From NCBI RefSeq assembly GCF_010389155.1, contig NC_057768.1, positions 38,047,633-38,111,632 of the forward strand: a stretch of DNA of 64,000 nucleotides, read 5' to 3'. Below are positions 36,061-47,526 of this stretch, in pieces. Every line of letters begins with the position of its first letter. Within the stretch, counting starts at the first letter, position 1. The notes under the pieces are model-generated. The model was not told the origin of the DNA. It did no database searches and saw nothing but the letters and a program-made list of their open reading frames with translations. Source of the stretch: Erigeron canadensis. Taxonomy: Eukaryota > Streptophyta > Magnoliopsida > Asterales > Asteraceae. The translations under genes and the position numbers were made by a program.

Positions 36061-37479
36061 CAGTTGGATTCACTGCATTATAAAAAAAAAAAAGTGTGAC
36101 CTATGTCAAGACAGAAGTACAAGGTGACCATTGAAATGAGAAATGAGTAATTGAGAAATGTATCAAGAGGCAATTAATGACGACCATATGTCTCACCTCT
36201 AGAATGGGCTCCATTGCATTTACCATTATTAAAGTTAAAGCTTTCATTCATATGGAAACTTAGAGAATCGATATATAACACTCGGGTGTTAAAGGTAACA
36301 AAACAACACTGGTCTCATCTCATCTGTCCTGCATATACTTTATAACAATGCCACACTTTCTATGTTGTTGCTACCTTTAGCCTAGTACTTGGACTAATAA
36401 ATGTTGATGATATTAATTTTCGTCGTACCTCTTCTCTTTTATGGTAAAAGAGAAAACGACTGCTCGTTTAGCTATGCCCGTGCAAAATCTCCCGCTACAT
36501 GTACATACATAAATCCAATTTGTGAAAAAGGTTGTATCATTTGTATACTAATAACATTGAACTCCATCAATGAAACAGACCAATAATAAGAAAAGATAGA
36601 AGATTGATTGTATGCCTAAATTCAATTCAGGTGAGTTTGTGACTATTTCCTGGATCACTAGATGGATAATCAGAAAAGTGGGAAATTATTAGGCTTCTTC
36701 TGAATCAAGTTATTTATGGAACATGGATGAGATGTTTTTGCATCCACTTTTCCTCCCACTAAACTTGGTGTGCAACAACTTTCTCAACCCTTTTCCGTGA
36801 TTATATCCAAACCAAACAACATGGTTCACATGTTAAAAATACCGATTAATGCATCCACTTATGCGTCCTGTTAATTGTAGTTTAGACGCTTACACATAAA
36901 GGTCAGTCGACGACCTACTTTGGTTTTAAGTTTCGGGAACTTTGGGTTTGATGCTATATATATATACCAAAACAGTGAGACATGAACAGCTAGCTTATAC
37001 TAACTAATTCAAGATTTTATAACAAAATTTGTGTCACTACTCACTAGTTATTAGCATGTGCATACTTAATCCTAATAGCCCCCACAAAACTTAAAGACAT
37101 AAGCCTACTTTATGAGCAAAGAGACAACAGATAGAAAAGGGTGGAAGCAATTTTGGGCCAAGTAGGAAACGCCAAAATACAGTTGGATAGCCTGTACTAT
37201 CTCACATGAAAGGAAGCCCTGTTGATGACAATACAGAAATTGTTTTTAAAAATAATGCAGGGATCCTCATCTTTTTTTAGCCATTTATGATCATGTGATC
37301 ACTTGGTACTTTTTTTCTCAAATGCAGAGTGGGGTTCCTTCCCCACTTGCCACTCACCTCTAAAAGCTAAAGGAAGTTATGATGCTTATGTGTATATTTT
37401 CTAGTTATATTTCTTCACATTTGAAAAGAGCACAACTTCTTCTTTGAACTAAATATTCACTTGTGCTATCAAAAATATA

Positions 37480-37911
37480 ATGGAGTTTTCCAAATACCTT
37501 GGAGCTGCGGCTGAAGAGTGTAGCAGTAGCGAATCGGGATGGACCATGTACATTGTTTCTCCCATGCATGAAACTAATTACAACAATAATCATCATTACT
37601 ATCATGATCAGCATGTAATTAATGATGGGATTGATAAAAGTCAGCATAATGGTGATTATGATAAAATGTACCACAATCATGAAGATAGCGATGATTCTAT
37701 GGTCTCGGATGCCTCTTCTCGTCCAAGCCGTCAACCAAACTTGTGTGGAATGTCTAAGAAACCAGTAGGTGGATTGCGCCGTGATCATTTCAAGCATGCC
37801 CTGAACCAAAAACATGCTGAGAAGAAGTTATATGACAGAAGACAAAGAGCGATGAAAGAAGACGGATGCAAGACAAGAATTGATGTTGTCAAGGCAAGAA
37901 AGACTAACTAA
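37480..37911 (+). CDS. SOFL: SOB FIVE-LIKE (SOFL) protein
   Basis: Single exon, 143 residues. Two family hallmarks are present: CSSSESGWTMYI at residues 14-25 and DDSMVSDASSRPS at 71-83, where the family usually has DDSMASDASSGPS. Between them is a His/Asn/Asp-rich low-complexity stretch, and the C-terminal third is Lys/Arg-rich, so nuclear localisation is plausible. SOFL proteins of Arabidopsis are plant-specific and act redundantly in cytokinin-related growth; their biochemical activity is unknown. The start is the first methionine, right before the conserved N-terminal block. A minus-strand frame of similar length over the same bases is a shadow. Confidence 0.88.
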   Translation: MEFSKYLGAAAEECSSSESGWTMYIVSPMHETNYNNNHHYYHDQHVINDGIDKSQHNGDYDKMYHNHEDSDDSMVSDASSRPSRQPNLCGMSKKPVGGLRRDHFKHALNQKHAEKKLYDRRQRAMKEDGCKTRIDVVKARKTN

Positions 37912-40900
37912 CTAATTTATCTGATTTGTATTGTAAGCAACACTATCTGTTTTTATAAACATCAATCTGCAGCCTAGCTAATGTAAGGGTGCAATATTAT
38001 ATCCATGCACATAAATTTGTCTTTTTAGTGTGAAGTCATCAAGATATATAGCCAAGAGTTGCAACTCTCATGCATGTATAACATGATACTATTTCACAAC
38101 AGAAAGGTGTTGTGCTTGTAGAGCTGTAGATACTCCAAATTTATGATTATTTTTAAGGAATATGCATGCATTAATTAATTTGGCAACAATTTGAGTGAAC
38201 TTGTATATATATATACTATATATATATGGGTCTTATGTAGCAAGAAACAGCTTTAGAAGCTACAACTTATGTGAGAACGGATCTATATCCCGAATACCAT
38301 TAATCATATCGAGATTCATATATGAGAATAAGAAGTCCTTAATTTGTTAAGTGAAAACATTCTCTCACAATTACTTGCATACAGATTCAGAAGATGAGCA
38401 GAACTTTTGCTGAGTAAGTTCATTATCAAGACTTTTGGATAAATTTAATCAGAAGGTAAGATACAAATTTACATTATAGTTACATAAAACCGTGCTAAAA
38501 TTATGGGGGAAAAAATTATTCAACATTTTCAATTTAGCTTTAACTATGCCCTAGTAAAATAAAGAAAAAGGTCAAAAAAACACTGCAGAGGAATTTAGGA
38601 ATAAAATTCTTTCATTGTTGAGAGAATTTAGTAGGATAATTAATCTTTTGCAAAAGTTATAGATTGTTGAAATTTTAACTTTTTTGCAAAGGTAAGGTTA
38701 CAATATTGCATAGTCCCCACCAATGACTAGCCAAGTTTGTCTGGTTTTGCCTTTGTCATAACTTACAATCGACATGAATACAAAACATGACAAAAGATAT
38801 AAGAAGCTCAACCCACAACATTTAAAACATTATATTCCTCTATTTGCACACTAGCTAGATACAACCAACTTAAATCTCAAATTACATTAAAACCTTGAAA
38901 ACAAAAATAACGTACAAAGTATTACGATGTTGTTGGATTGAAGGAAAAAAAAAAAAAGAAGAAGCCATATTGTACTTATTGAAACGACGACTTTGACTTT
39001 GGCAACGACGTACGCCTACCAAGTTTAGACACCTAATGTGATCAAACAACATATTGAACTTGTATCTGCGCTATGATTTCAACAACATATTTTGGATCAC
39101 ATCCAAACCTGATTAATTATTTAGATACACAATAATATGATCTAGCATGTATACAAAATGTCTAAAGGAAAATTAATATCACTTTGAACTATATATCTTT
39201 CTGCTTACAAGTTACGATAGTACAAATTTTTGCGCGTGAATGCATAACATATCGGTCAAGTAGCCTCCTAACTGATTAAAAGTTCATCCATTATGTTTCG
39301 AGGTCTTGAAGTACGAAGACTCAACATTGAAGTACATCAAATGAATAGTGTTGTTGATATGATTACCAGTTTTGTGTTTCAAAATTAGCATACTAATGAT
39401 AATATATATACAAGTTAGACTTGAATCTAGAAGCCACTGCATTGGGCCAAAAGCCACATGGTATGAGATATTAAGAACCGTTTCCTTAGCTTCGATATAA
39501 ATAGGCTGCAGCAACTGAGAATTTGGTATAGGAGATCACCATATATACAACCAATTTGAATAAACAGCCCCCCTCTATTCAATATTCAATACGTGTCAAT
39601 CATTGTTACCGAGAGCGACTAATCTAGGAATTTGATTTAGTAACGGCCAAACAAATTTTTAACCAAAACACTATTCAAACAATGGCACCTACACGCCTAC
39701 ACATCAATTTACTTCAAACAGAGCTGACAAATAACAACATATAAGATGATATAGTTAAGTATAAAACAAAATTATAAAGTAAGATATTTATTATTTATTT
39801 ATTTGTTGAGAAAAGATGAACTTATAAAGTATAAAATAAAAGGAGATGATCCCAGATTTGCATAGTAATGATTGGAGAATGTCTAACTAACTGAAAGATC
39901 ATTATACAATTGTGTATCATTTTCCATAGTTTTTTGCTATAGTTCAAAACCAGTCATAGATACAAAAATACATGCTATATACATTCCGAAGTACAACATA
40001 GAATAGATGTAAGACATAAAACCAAAGTTTATTAACTCTTTACATTCTTACAACGGAGTTGACAGATTACTAGAACAAAAGGACACTAACTAACCGCTAA
40101 CACCATCATTTGAAGCTCCCGTTTAGTCATTCAAATAGACTTCTGATTCCTGTTGTACCAAAATGCTATAAATAAATGTATGTAGGTGGCATGAAAACAA
40201 TAGAGTGATCTACACCAACAACAACAATATCCAATTTCATCAAAGACGGGTTATGAGGGAAGTGAAAATTGATATGTAGACAGCCATACGCCCATACCTC
40301 TAGGTTCTAGCCGAGGATCAAGAGATTATATCAAAAGTATTGAGTCTCTTCATCAACATTAAATGTCTACTTTCAAAAACCTCATAAATTTTAATAAAAT
40401 TTCCCTTAATTTTAATGGTAAAATCACCATACTACTTTTTATAAGTTGAAAAAAAAAAAATTCTAAAGGCAAAAGTAGACAATTACTACTTAAAAGGACA
40501 AATTAGGAAGGTAGGTAGTGGAGAATATAATTCTAAACTTGATATTATGCCTTAAATAGGTACACCATTCAGGCCAAGTGGGTATTGGAGCCGTCGACAT
40601 GGCGAGGGTGAACAAGATCACCACATCGTGGTGTAGTGTTTAAGTGAGGTGACTGGTGAGGGTGTTCATTGTATAGACGGGGATACGGGATAAATGTAAG
40701 TTTTCTTTTCTACTCACACACAAAAATAAATATATGATCGTGGCCTCGTGGTCACTCGGGAAGAAAATGATGGCTAATCCAACTCGTTTGTGTAGTCCTT
40801 TTTAGTACAAAATGAAACAAAAATTAGATCTCCAATGGAAATATTTTTACAGGTCCTTCTATATGAGTACTTGTTTGTTTTTCTTTGTCCATAGCATTGA

Positions 40901-41522
40901 AGCATGTCTGTCTTTGTTTGTCCATAGGGTATTTGTGGATAGGGATCTTTATAGGTTAAGTTAAAGGGATCTCAACCCTTTGATTTAAATCAAAGGTCAA
41001 GATATAAAAATTATCTAACTTTACCAATAAAGTTCATTGAACTTTAAAGAATCCCTATCCGGTATTTGTCCGTAGTTAAAGACACGTTTCTAGATATCTT
41101 CCGTAGTACTTTTTTGTTTGTTTGTATATGAATAATGTATGGATGTATGGTGATGGGAAAATGCAAGGATATTTGTATGGTTGGAGGTAAAACTAAAAAG
41201 TTTTAAGGATTTTTAAGGATATGACGTGATAACTCTAACATTGGAAATAGCCTTATTGACGATAAATTGTCTAGCAATGGGGGAATAAAAAAATGTCAGA
41301 CAAAGAAATCCTAATCTATAACTTTTGCATTTCCCCTGTTCTTCAGTACAACATATAAAACAGAAACTATTGGCAATAGATATTACTGTATAAGGGAAAA
41401 ATAAAAATAAAATAAAATAAAAATGTCAAAACATAAAGCAAGATTGATAGATACATCCATGATCCATATAAATAATAATATATACATACCCGGGGGCCCA
41501 TGGGTTTATGGAAGGAAGGTAA
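37912..41522. other. Intergenic, no gene seen
   Basis: AT-rich spacer. At about 40205-40330 the plus strand has ACAACAACAATATCC... with a pattern seen at the 3' ends of plant RTE-type LINEs, in badly worn form. About 40570-40720 is a GC-richer patch of unknown origin. Frames of 60-80 codons here show no protein character. Confidence 0.4.
40205..40330 (+). mobile_element. Possible LINE (RTE-type) 3' end remnant
   Basis: Contains CAACAACAACAATATCCAAT, then AAAGACGGGTTATGAGGGAAG and ATATGTAGACAGCC, resembling the widespread plant sequence that follows CAACAACAAC in LINE tails. No coding part is left. Recognised from memory only. Confidence 0.35.
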
Positions 41523-41705
41523 TTAGGAAGAAGAAGAAGAGTGGGATGATTTGGCGTTGTGAAAGAAGGCGGCAGAACAAAGAAGAGAAGTGATGAGAGC
41601 GAAAATCCCAAATCCAATCATCAACGAAATCCCAGCAACTGTTAAGTCCATCAACAACTGTATACTCACCCCCATCACCATCCTTCCTTTTTCCCCCAAT
41701 TCCAA
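41523..41705 (-). CDS. Possible 60-residue single-pass membrane protein
   Basis: I do not recognise a named family with certainty. The frame has a short charged start (MELGEKGRM), a long hydrophobic stretch at about residues 10-48 that could form one or two helices (LTVAGISLMIGFGIFALITS), then HNAK and a Ser-rich tail ending SSSSS. Codon use looks normal, and similar tiny conserved plant membrane proteins exist. It stands alone, with non-coding sequence on both sides. The overlapping 63-codon frame in another phase is less plausible. It may be chance; transcript evidence would decide. Confidence 0.5.
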   Translation of the reverse strand: MELGEKGRMVMGVSIQLLMDLTVAGISLMIGFGIFALITSLLCSAAFFHNAKSSHSSSSS

Positions 41706-42999
41706 TACAAATTTCTTTACTACTTTTTTATTTGATTTTTATGTTGTAAGCAAACAGAGAATTTAAAAAAAGGAAGAAAGGAATATTACTGTGTATGATG
41801 TACTACGTTTCGGGAAGCTTAATAATAGATAGATGATGACGGTGTAACATACAGTAGTATATTTTAGACGGTTCAATTCGGTCGTACGATAATATAGATT
41901 CTAGAAGATATCGATTTAGACAATACAAGTTTTAAGCTGATGGGTACAAATCAACAAATGTACAATATAATGAATGTTTGGATGGAAAGAAAAAGAAAAT
42001 TTATTTTGTTTTTTGTACTTAAATTATTTTTTTTGTATATACTAAACCTTTGGTCTTGATGTTATTACTTGTTAATTAAGAGTTATTGTTAAGCAAAAAG
42101 TTAAATATCTTATATAATGGTTCTGTCATTGGTTGATAGCCCAGCGTCACTGGAAGCCCTTTAATGAATGTTTGTTTATGAGAGACCCATGTTCAACGGT
42201 GGAACTTGAACGACAATACCAGATGGGTCAATTTTTTTGGAGGTTTTAGGTTTTCTCTTTTTTTTTACATTTATGTTTTGTTACACATAAAAACTTTTAT
42301 TTATTCTTAAATAATATATAATTGCTAAATATGATCCAAAATTTTAGAGGGACCATAAACCCTTTTGGTTCTTCTTATCTTCCGCCACTGCCCATGTTCG
42401 AGACTGGAAAAAACAAGGCTTTTACTTTTGTTAAATAGTCATGTCTTCAAACGGATTAATTGAGAGTTTTTTCTCCTATAAGATATTGGGTGAGAGAACT
42501 TTTTAACATGCACCCGGTTAAGATGATGTAGTTTAGACCCCTCATTATGATGTTTTACGATATGTTAAAAAAAAATTGTTATCAATCAAAAGCTTAGATT
42601 TTTATGTAGTTAAGATTTTGTTTGTATGTGATTCCATAATTTTTTTCATTTTTTACATTGAATATTTTTGTGATGGTTTCTGACTACTTTTTAGACCTCT
42701 AAGATATGTCATCTAAATATATTTCAAACTTGAAACGTTTTATGAGACCACCACCTGTCATTAGACTTTTATTTTGTTATGTTTTGTTTTGCAAATATTC
42801 ATTTATCTAAAATTTTATAATTAGAGAAAAAATTAAACAATGTACATAGGTGGCCAAAAGAATGAATATATACTTAAATAAAATGATAAATCAATTTAAT
42901 TTATATGTCTAAACATCAAACTAAAACTTTAAAATTTAACAATGTGTGATCTTCCTTAATTTTATCCTTTGATTATTTTACATGTTATTATCTTATAAT

Positions 43000-43036
<37 letters not shown>

Positions 43037-46000
43037 GGTTGATTTTAATACTTATTTAGTCATTTGAATTATAAAGACTAAAAATAGTATAAGTATTTGT
43101 AACTTTGTATTGGTTGATAAGTATTAACATACTTTTTTTAAAGTTGTTTTCTTATACTGTCATTATCAAAGTTAAAACTAAAATTATTTTCATTATTGTT
43201 ATATCATCATGATTAAAATCAAGTTACTCCTTTCTTGTTTTTTCCTTTCCGAAATTAATGGGCCGTCATGGTTTTAGAACTGATGTGGGCGTCTGGAAAT
43301 CTATAGGCCTTTGATTACCAGGCCTGTTTGTATGAAGTTTTCTCGACTTTGTCTTTGAACGTTTCTTATCCTTGATACATCACTAATATGCAAAGGTACT
43401 TATTTTGTTTTTTAGACTAATCTTTTTCAGCTATCCTATGAGAACTTTAACTTTTACATGAAATGCGAAAGATAAGAAAAATCGTTATATAAAATAGTAA
43501 TACTAGAACTTTAACACAAAAATGACATTTTAGTGATATAAAGCAAGCGTTATGGGCTTACCAATAGAGCATACTTCTATGAAGAATTTATTTTGTCGTC
43601 ATATTTATCTACCAACGGAACGTTAAATTGGTTTCACATTAATGTCATTTCTTTAAAGTTTGCCATGTTTGTTGAATAATATAATAAGCCATTTCCTAAA
43701 AGACAGAGGCTGGTTTGTTCAATTGATAACATCTTTTTCCTTTACAAAAGCCACTTGATATACATATCTTTTGTCTCAATTATTATCAAACGTTTTGTGC
43801 GGTAAAGCAGTGGACACTTTTCGAATGTGAAACAAAAAAGGAGTACTTTTGTACTAATTAAAGTATTTTGTTAGATGATGATAATATTGAATGGTACATA
43901 AAACGGAAGATATGACATTTTAAGTATTTTGTTAATTGGTATATCTGAGGTATTGTGTATTTGTGTTTGACAAAATTGAGCTATACAAATGTAGTTCTTT
44001 CTAATCAAGTAAATGCACAAAGTGGCGTTTACATAAACCTTTAGAGGAAGGATATTATTAGAGATGTAACCTAAAATGACAATAGAAGGATTCACGGATA
44101 TGAATTTGGTTGAACTTATATCTACATCCATGTTCATATCCAATCAAACTTAATTCCTCCATCTATAAGCATAAATAAACAAATGAATATCTCGTACGAT
44201 ACACAGAAAAAGAAAACCTTTTGTCAGCCAATGTCAAATGAAATAAAAACATAGTTTGTGGGTACATTTTATTGCACGAAGAGGCACTAGAAGCGAAAGG
44301 GCAACGTACACCAACCCACCATAAGTTGTCCACTGCCTATAGTTTTTTGTCATATATGGGGCAGGCCACCCATATATACGATGTCACCGAGTCACTTAAT
44401 TGATTTTGAATTTGAAAAGATGACGCCGCTATTATTTTTGCGACATTTCGGTTAAGAAGGGTTTATAAAGTTTTTTATGAAAAGGATTCTTTTATCTTTT
44501 ATTAACCAAAACTCTCAATTTAATCTATAGCTTATACAATTGGAGTAATAAGTAAAGTAAACACTCAATGAGTTTTGGGTCTTGTTAATTCAACTGTATA
44601 TGAGGAGGTTAAGATGTTGACAATCTTACGCATACCACGATTGGGTAGAGAGACTGCTTCGAGATTGATACAATTAATTTTAAGATAGAAAAACGACTCT
44701 CAGTTTTGCAAGGAAACAAAATTGTTAACCATTTATCTAACTTTAATGATAATATATAAATAAAAATAATAATAAACGGTGACCAACCAAATAATAATAC
44801 ACACGGGTTTGTCGCCACGGGGTTTCACCTTGGAAGACTATAGGCTGCCGGCAACGCGGTGGTCTGTAGTCACCTCGCAAAACGGGTCGAGTATCTAGGT
44901 TAAGAAATTATAATTAAATACAAAATAGTTCAAATAAAAAGTACTTCGTATGAAAGAACACTAAAGGACTATGGTCTCCTTATTTTGAACGACAAATGTT
45001 AGTTTATTAGTAGTTGGTTTACCCAAATTAATAATGATTTGATCTCAAGAGTTTCAAATAGGCAAAACCTCCTACCTCCTTTTTAAATAACTTTTAAATC
45101 ACGGGCTTATTGGCCTAAACGACTATGATCTAGTTACCTTAGTCGGAATCAGAATTTTCGTCATCACACAAGAATCTATTACTTTCATTGATATATCGAC
45201 CATGACACGCCGACACCAATTTCAACTTTTTATTCTTTATTCTTTTTGGAATAAAATTCAAGACATCGTTATCTTTTGTAAGTTTAAATCAGAAAAAGAC
45301 GAATCCCATATGATCAATCTCGACTCATACATAACATCAATAAAGCCTTTTATGATAATGTCGCACTTGTTTTCTTTCTACATTTTCAATTTGATCAATT
45401 GTGTGATTTTCCCATAGGTCTTGAGTTTGACTCTCAGGAGTGACCAGTCTGTAGGTTTTTTCCCTGAAACGTACACTGTAACAGCTTATGGTCTACATCT
45501 TGTAGTCTAGAGTACTTACAGAGCTTCACCATCATACAGTGAGGTGTTCCCTGATGTCGAATACCAACTAACTGTTCAAAAAAGCTATGTGATTTTCGAT
45601 CGGTTATTAATTACCTAAAAATATATCTAAACTTGACGTCACTTTATATACATTTGCATAAAGGAAATAAATAGCACGAAATATCAGGCTTAAACTCTAA
45701 GTAAAACCTCATAAGTTGTTACTCAAAATTAGTTCAATTACAACTATTGAGTCCCATATATGATGTTACCCAGCTTTTTTTAGTTAATAAAGCTAAAGTT
45801 TTGACACTATTAACATGTGGACCCAACGTTTTACTCGAAGTTAAGTGCCATTCGAGTCACCAAAGTTGTTTAATATAAGTACTAGTAAAACCACAACGTA
45901 TATGTTAATGTCCCTATCTATTTCAAAACTGAAAGGCCAAAATAAATAAGTCTATGATCATACTTTTATACACGATATGATAATTAAAGAATTATACACG

Positions 46001-46727
46001 ATATTTGTTATTTATTGATCAGATCTAGACTAGGTAGTTACGCAACTGGAAAAATAGGTAGATTGAGTAGTAGATATACTTTTTATTGATATAATTATTT
46101 TCGTTAAATAAAAATACTTACAGTACCAATTTAGTAAACAAAGACTTGATAAGTCAAAATATTTGCGATTAAATTAGAACGAATGGAAATATGGAATATA
46201 TTATGTTGCCTTTTGAGTTTTTTCCGTCTGTAGTATCAACGTTTCGTCTATTATATATGCTACCTTATTTTAATTATCGAGAGTTAATTATGAGTTGTTA
46301 TAAATCAAGTCTTCTTAAAACATATATCACATATATGTTTCATACTAAATTTCAAATATATAAAAAAAAATTAAGTAATTTATATTAAAAAGAAAAGAAA
46401 AAGAAAGGTCTTAGTTTGGTTAGAAAATCTTTCAATGCGATTAGCTAACATGTAAATACTTAGAATGCGAATACTTGAGATTTATTTCATGTATTTTTGT
46501 ACTTTAGGGGTTGACATGCATGTTGACTGTACACATACTCGTATTAATTAATTAGATCATAGCATCTTGGCATCCAACGTATAGCTAGCCATGGTAGTCT
46601 TCAGTTTGGTGGAGATCATGAACTAAAGACAACTCATATACCCCTTTTCGCTTTCATATATAATATTCATAACGTTTAATATGGTTACATTCAATCAATC
46701 AATAGTTCGATTAAATGGATGAATCCA
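41706..46727. other. Intergenic, no gene seen
   Basis: Five kilobases of AT-rich spacer with an (AT)n tract at 43003-43030, a GC-richer island at about 44800-44900 (possible worn retroelement piece) and a patch at about 45410-45600 with a weak tRNA B-box-like word. No frame has protein character. Confidence 0.4.
43003..43030. repeat. (AT)14 microsatellite
   Basis: Uninterrupted AT repeats. Confidence 0.9.
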
Positions 46728-46860
46728 TATAAAAACCCGAACCGTTTTATAATTAATTACATCCCCAAATCACAACATGCATACATCATTAATTCATTAT
46801 ATATATCATCATCTATCTATAGACTTTTTTTTTATGTCCTCTTCACCTCCTATATATAAA
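46728..46860 (+). promoter_or_regulatory. Two candidate TATA boxes of the bZIP gene
   Basis: TATAAAAA at 46728-46735 and TATATATAAA at 46851-46860. The second sits about 90 bp before the chosen start codon, the better distance. Use of the first would put an upstream in-frame ATG (46777) into the mRNA. Confidence 0.5.
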
Positions 46861-46950
46861 GTCCGTCCCATTCTCATCCATTGTCTCCCAACCCCATATT
46901 TATCAAAAATCATAGGCTCATACACAATATTACACACACATACAATTAAC

Positions 46951-47526
46951 ATGGAAACAAATTACTACTACTCATCTGATCAATATGAAGATATATCGGC
47001 CACCAACTTGCCTACTTCATTCCAAAACAAAATTATCCCATCTTCTCTTCTAAACACACCAACAAACATTATTCCTAATTATTATCAGCATCATCATCAT
47101 CATCAAATAATTATACCCGTTCTTGATTTCGCCCAACAATCGTCGTCTCTAAGTAGCAACAACTCAAGTACTTCAGACGAAGCCGAAGTAGAGATCAACC
47201 ACATGAGTAGTGTGATCAACGAAAGGAAGCAAAGAAGGATGATATCAAACAGGGAGTCGGCTCGACGGTCAAGGATGAGGAAACAAAAACAACTCGATGA
47301 GCTTTTTAGCCAAGTACTTAGGCTGAGGAATGAGAATTATGGGCTCCTCAATAGGCTCAATAACTTTTCGGAAACACATATAAAAGTTGTTGAAGAAAAT
47401 GATAGGCTCAAGAAAGAAACTATGGAGCTAAAACACTTGCTTAATGAAGCACAACTTGATAATACTTTCACTAATCTTAGAGATCTCCAAGAAGATGATC
47501 ATCATCATCATGGTGATATTAATTGA
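46951..47526 (+). CDS. bZIP transcription factor, group S-like
   Basis: Intronless, 191 residues. The basic region has the invariant N-X7-R (Asn100...Arg108 in NRESARRSR), followed by a leucine zipper to about residue 165, so it should dimerise and bind ACGT-core DNA in the nucleus. A short Ser/Thr-rich N-terminal part with a His run precedes it. The intronless, small layout and MISNRESARRSR are typical of plant group S bZIPs. I chose ATG 46951, just before the METNYYY block. The frame is open upstream to ATG 46777 (58 more codons), but that stretch reads like leader sequence and contains a TATA box. A conserved sucrose-control uORF was not recognised. It faces a second bZIP gene 6.3 kb away. 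Confidence 0.92.
   Translation: METNYYYSSDQYEDISATNLPTSFQNKIIPSSLLNTPTNIIPNYYQHHHHHQIIIPVLDFAQQSSSLSSNNSSTSDEAEVEINHMSSVINERKQRRMISNRESARRSRMRKQKQLDELFSQVLRLRNENYGLLNRLNNFSETHIKVVEENDRLKKETMELKHLLNEAQLDNTFTNLRDLQEDDHHHHGDIN

Larger units (their letters stand above)
32872..37479. other. Intergenic upstream of the SOFL gene
   Basis: No gene is supported. It contains a short MITE (33283-33394), a possible inverted-end repeat at about 33835-34190, a perfect 16-bp palindrome (34694-34709) and worn tandem units at about 35690-36060. The last few hundred bases should hold the SOFL promoter. Confidence 0.45.

Noticed and set aside
36401..36586. 61-codon frame with a hydrophobic start and several Cys, like a secreted peptide
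   Set aside because: The cysteine spacing fits no known fold, the end is hydrophobic again, and no promoter or intron structure supports it.
37405..37815. 136-codon minus-strand frame with Ile/Met/Val-rich segments
   Set aside because: Antisense shadow of the SOFL gene; the hydrophobic runs are the complement of its His/Asn-rich codons.
45412..45600. Possible SINE (GAGTTTGACTC near 45423)
   Set aside because: Only a weak B-box-like word; no A box, tail or target duplication.
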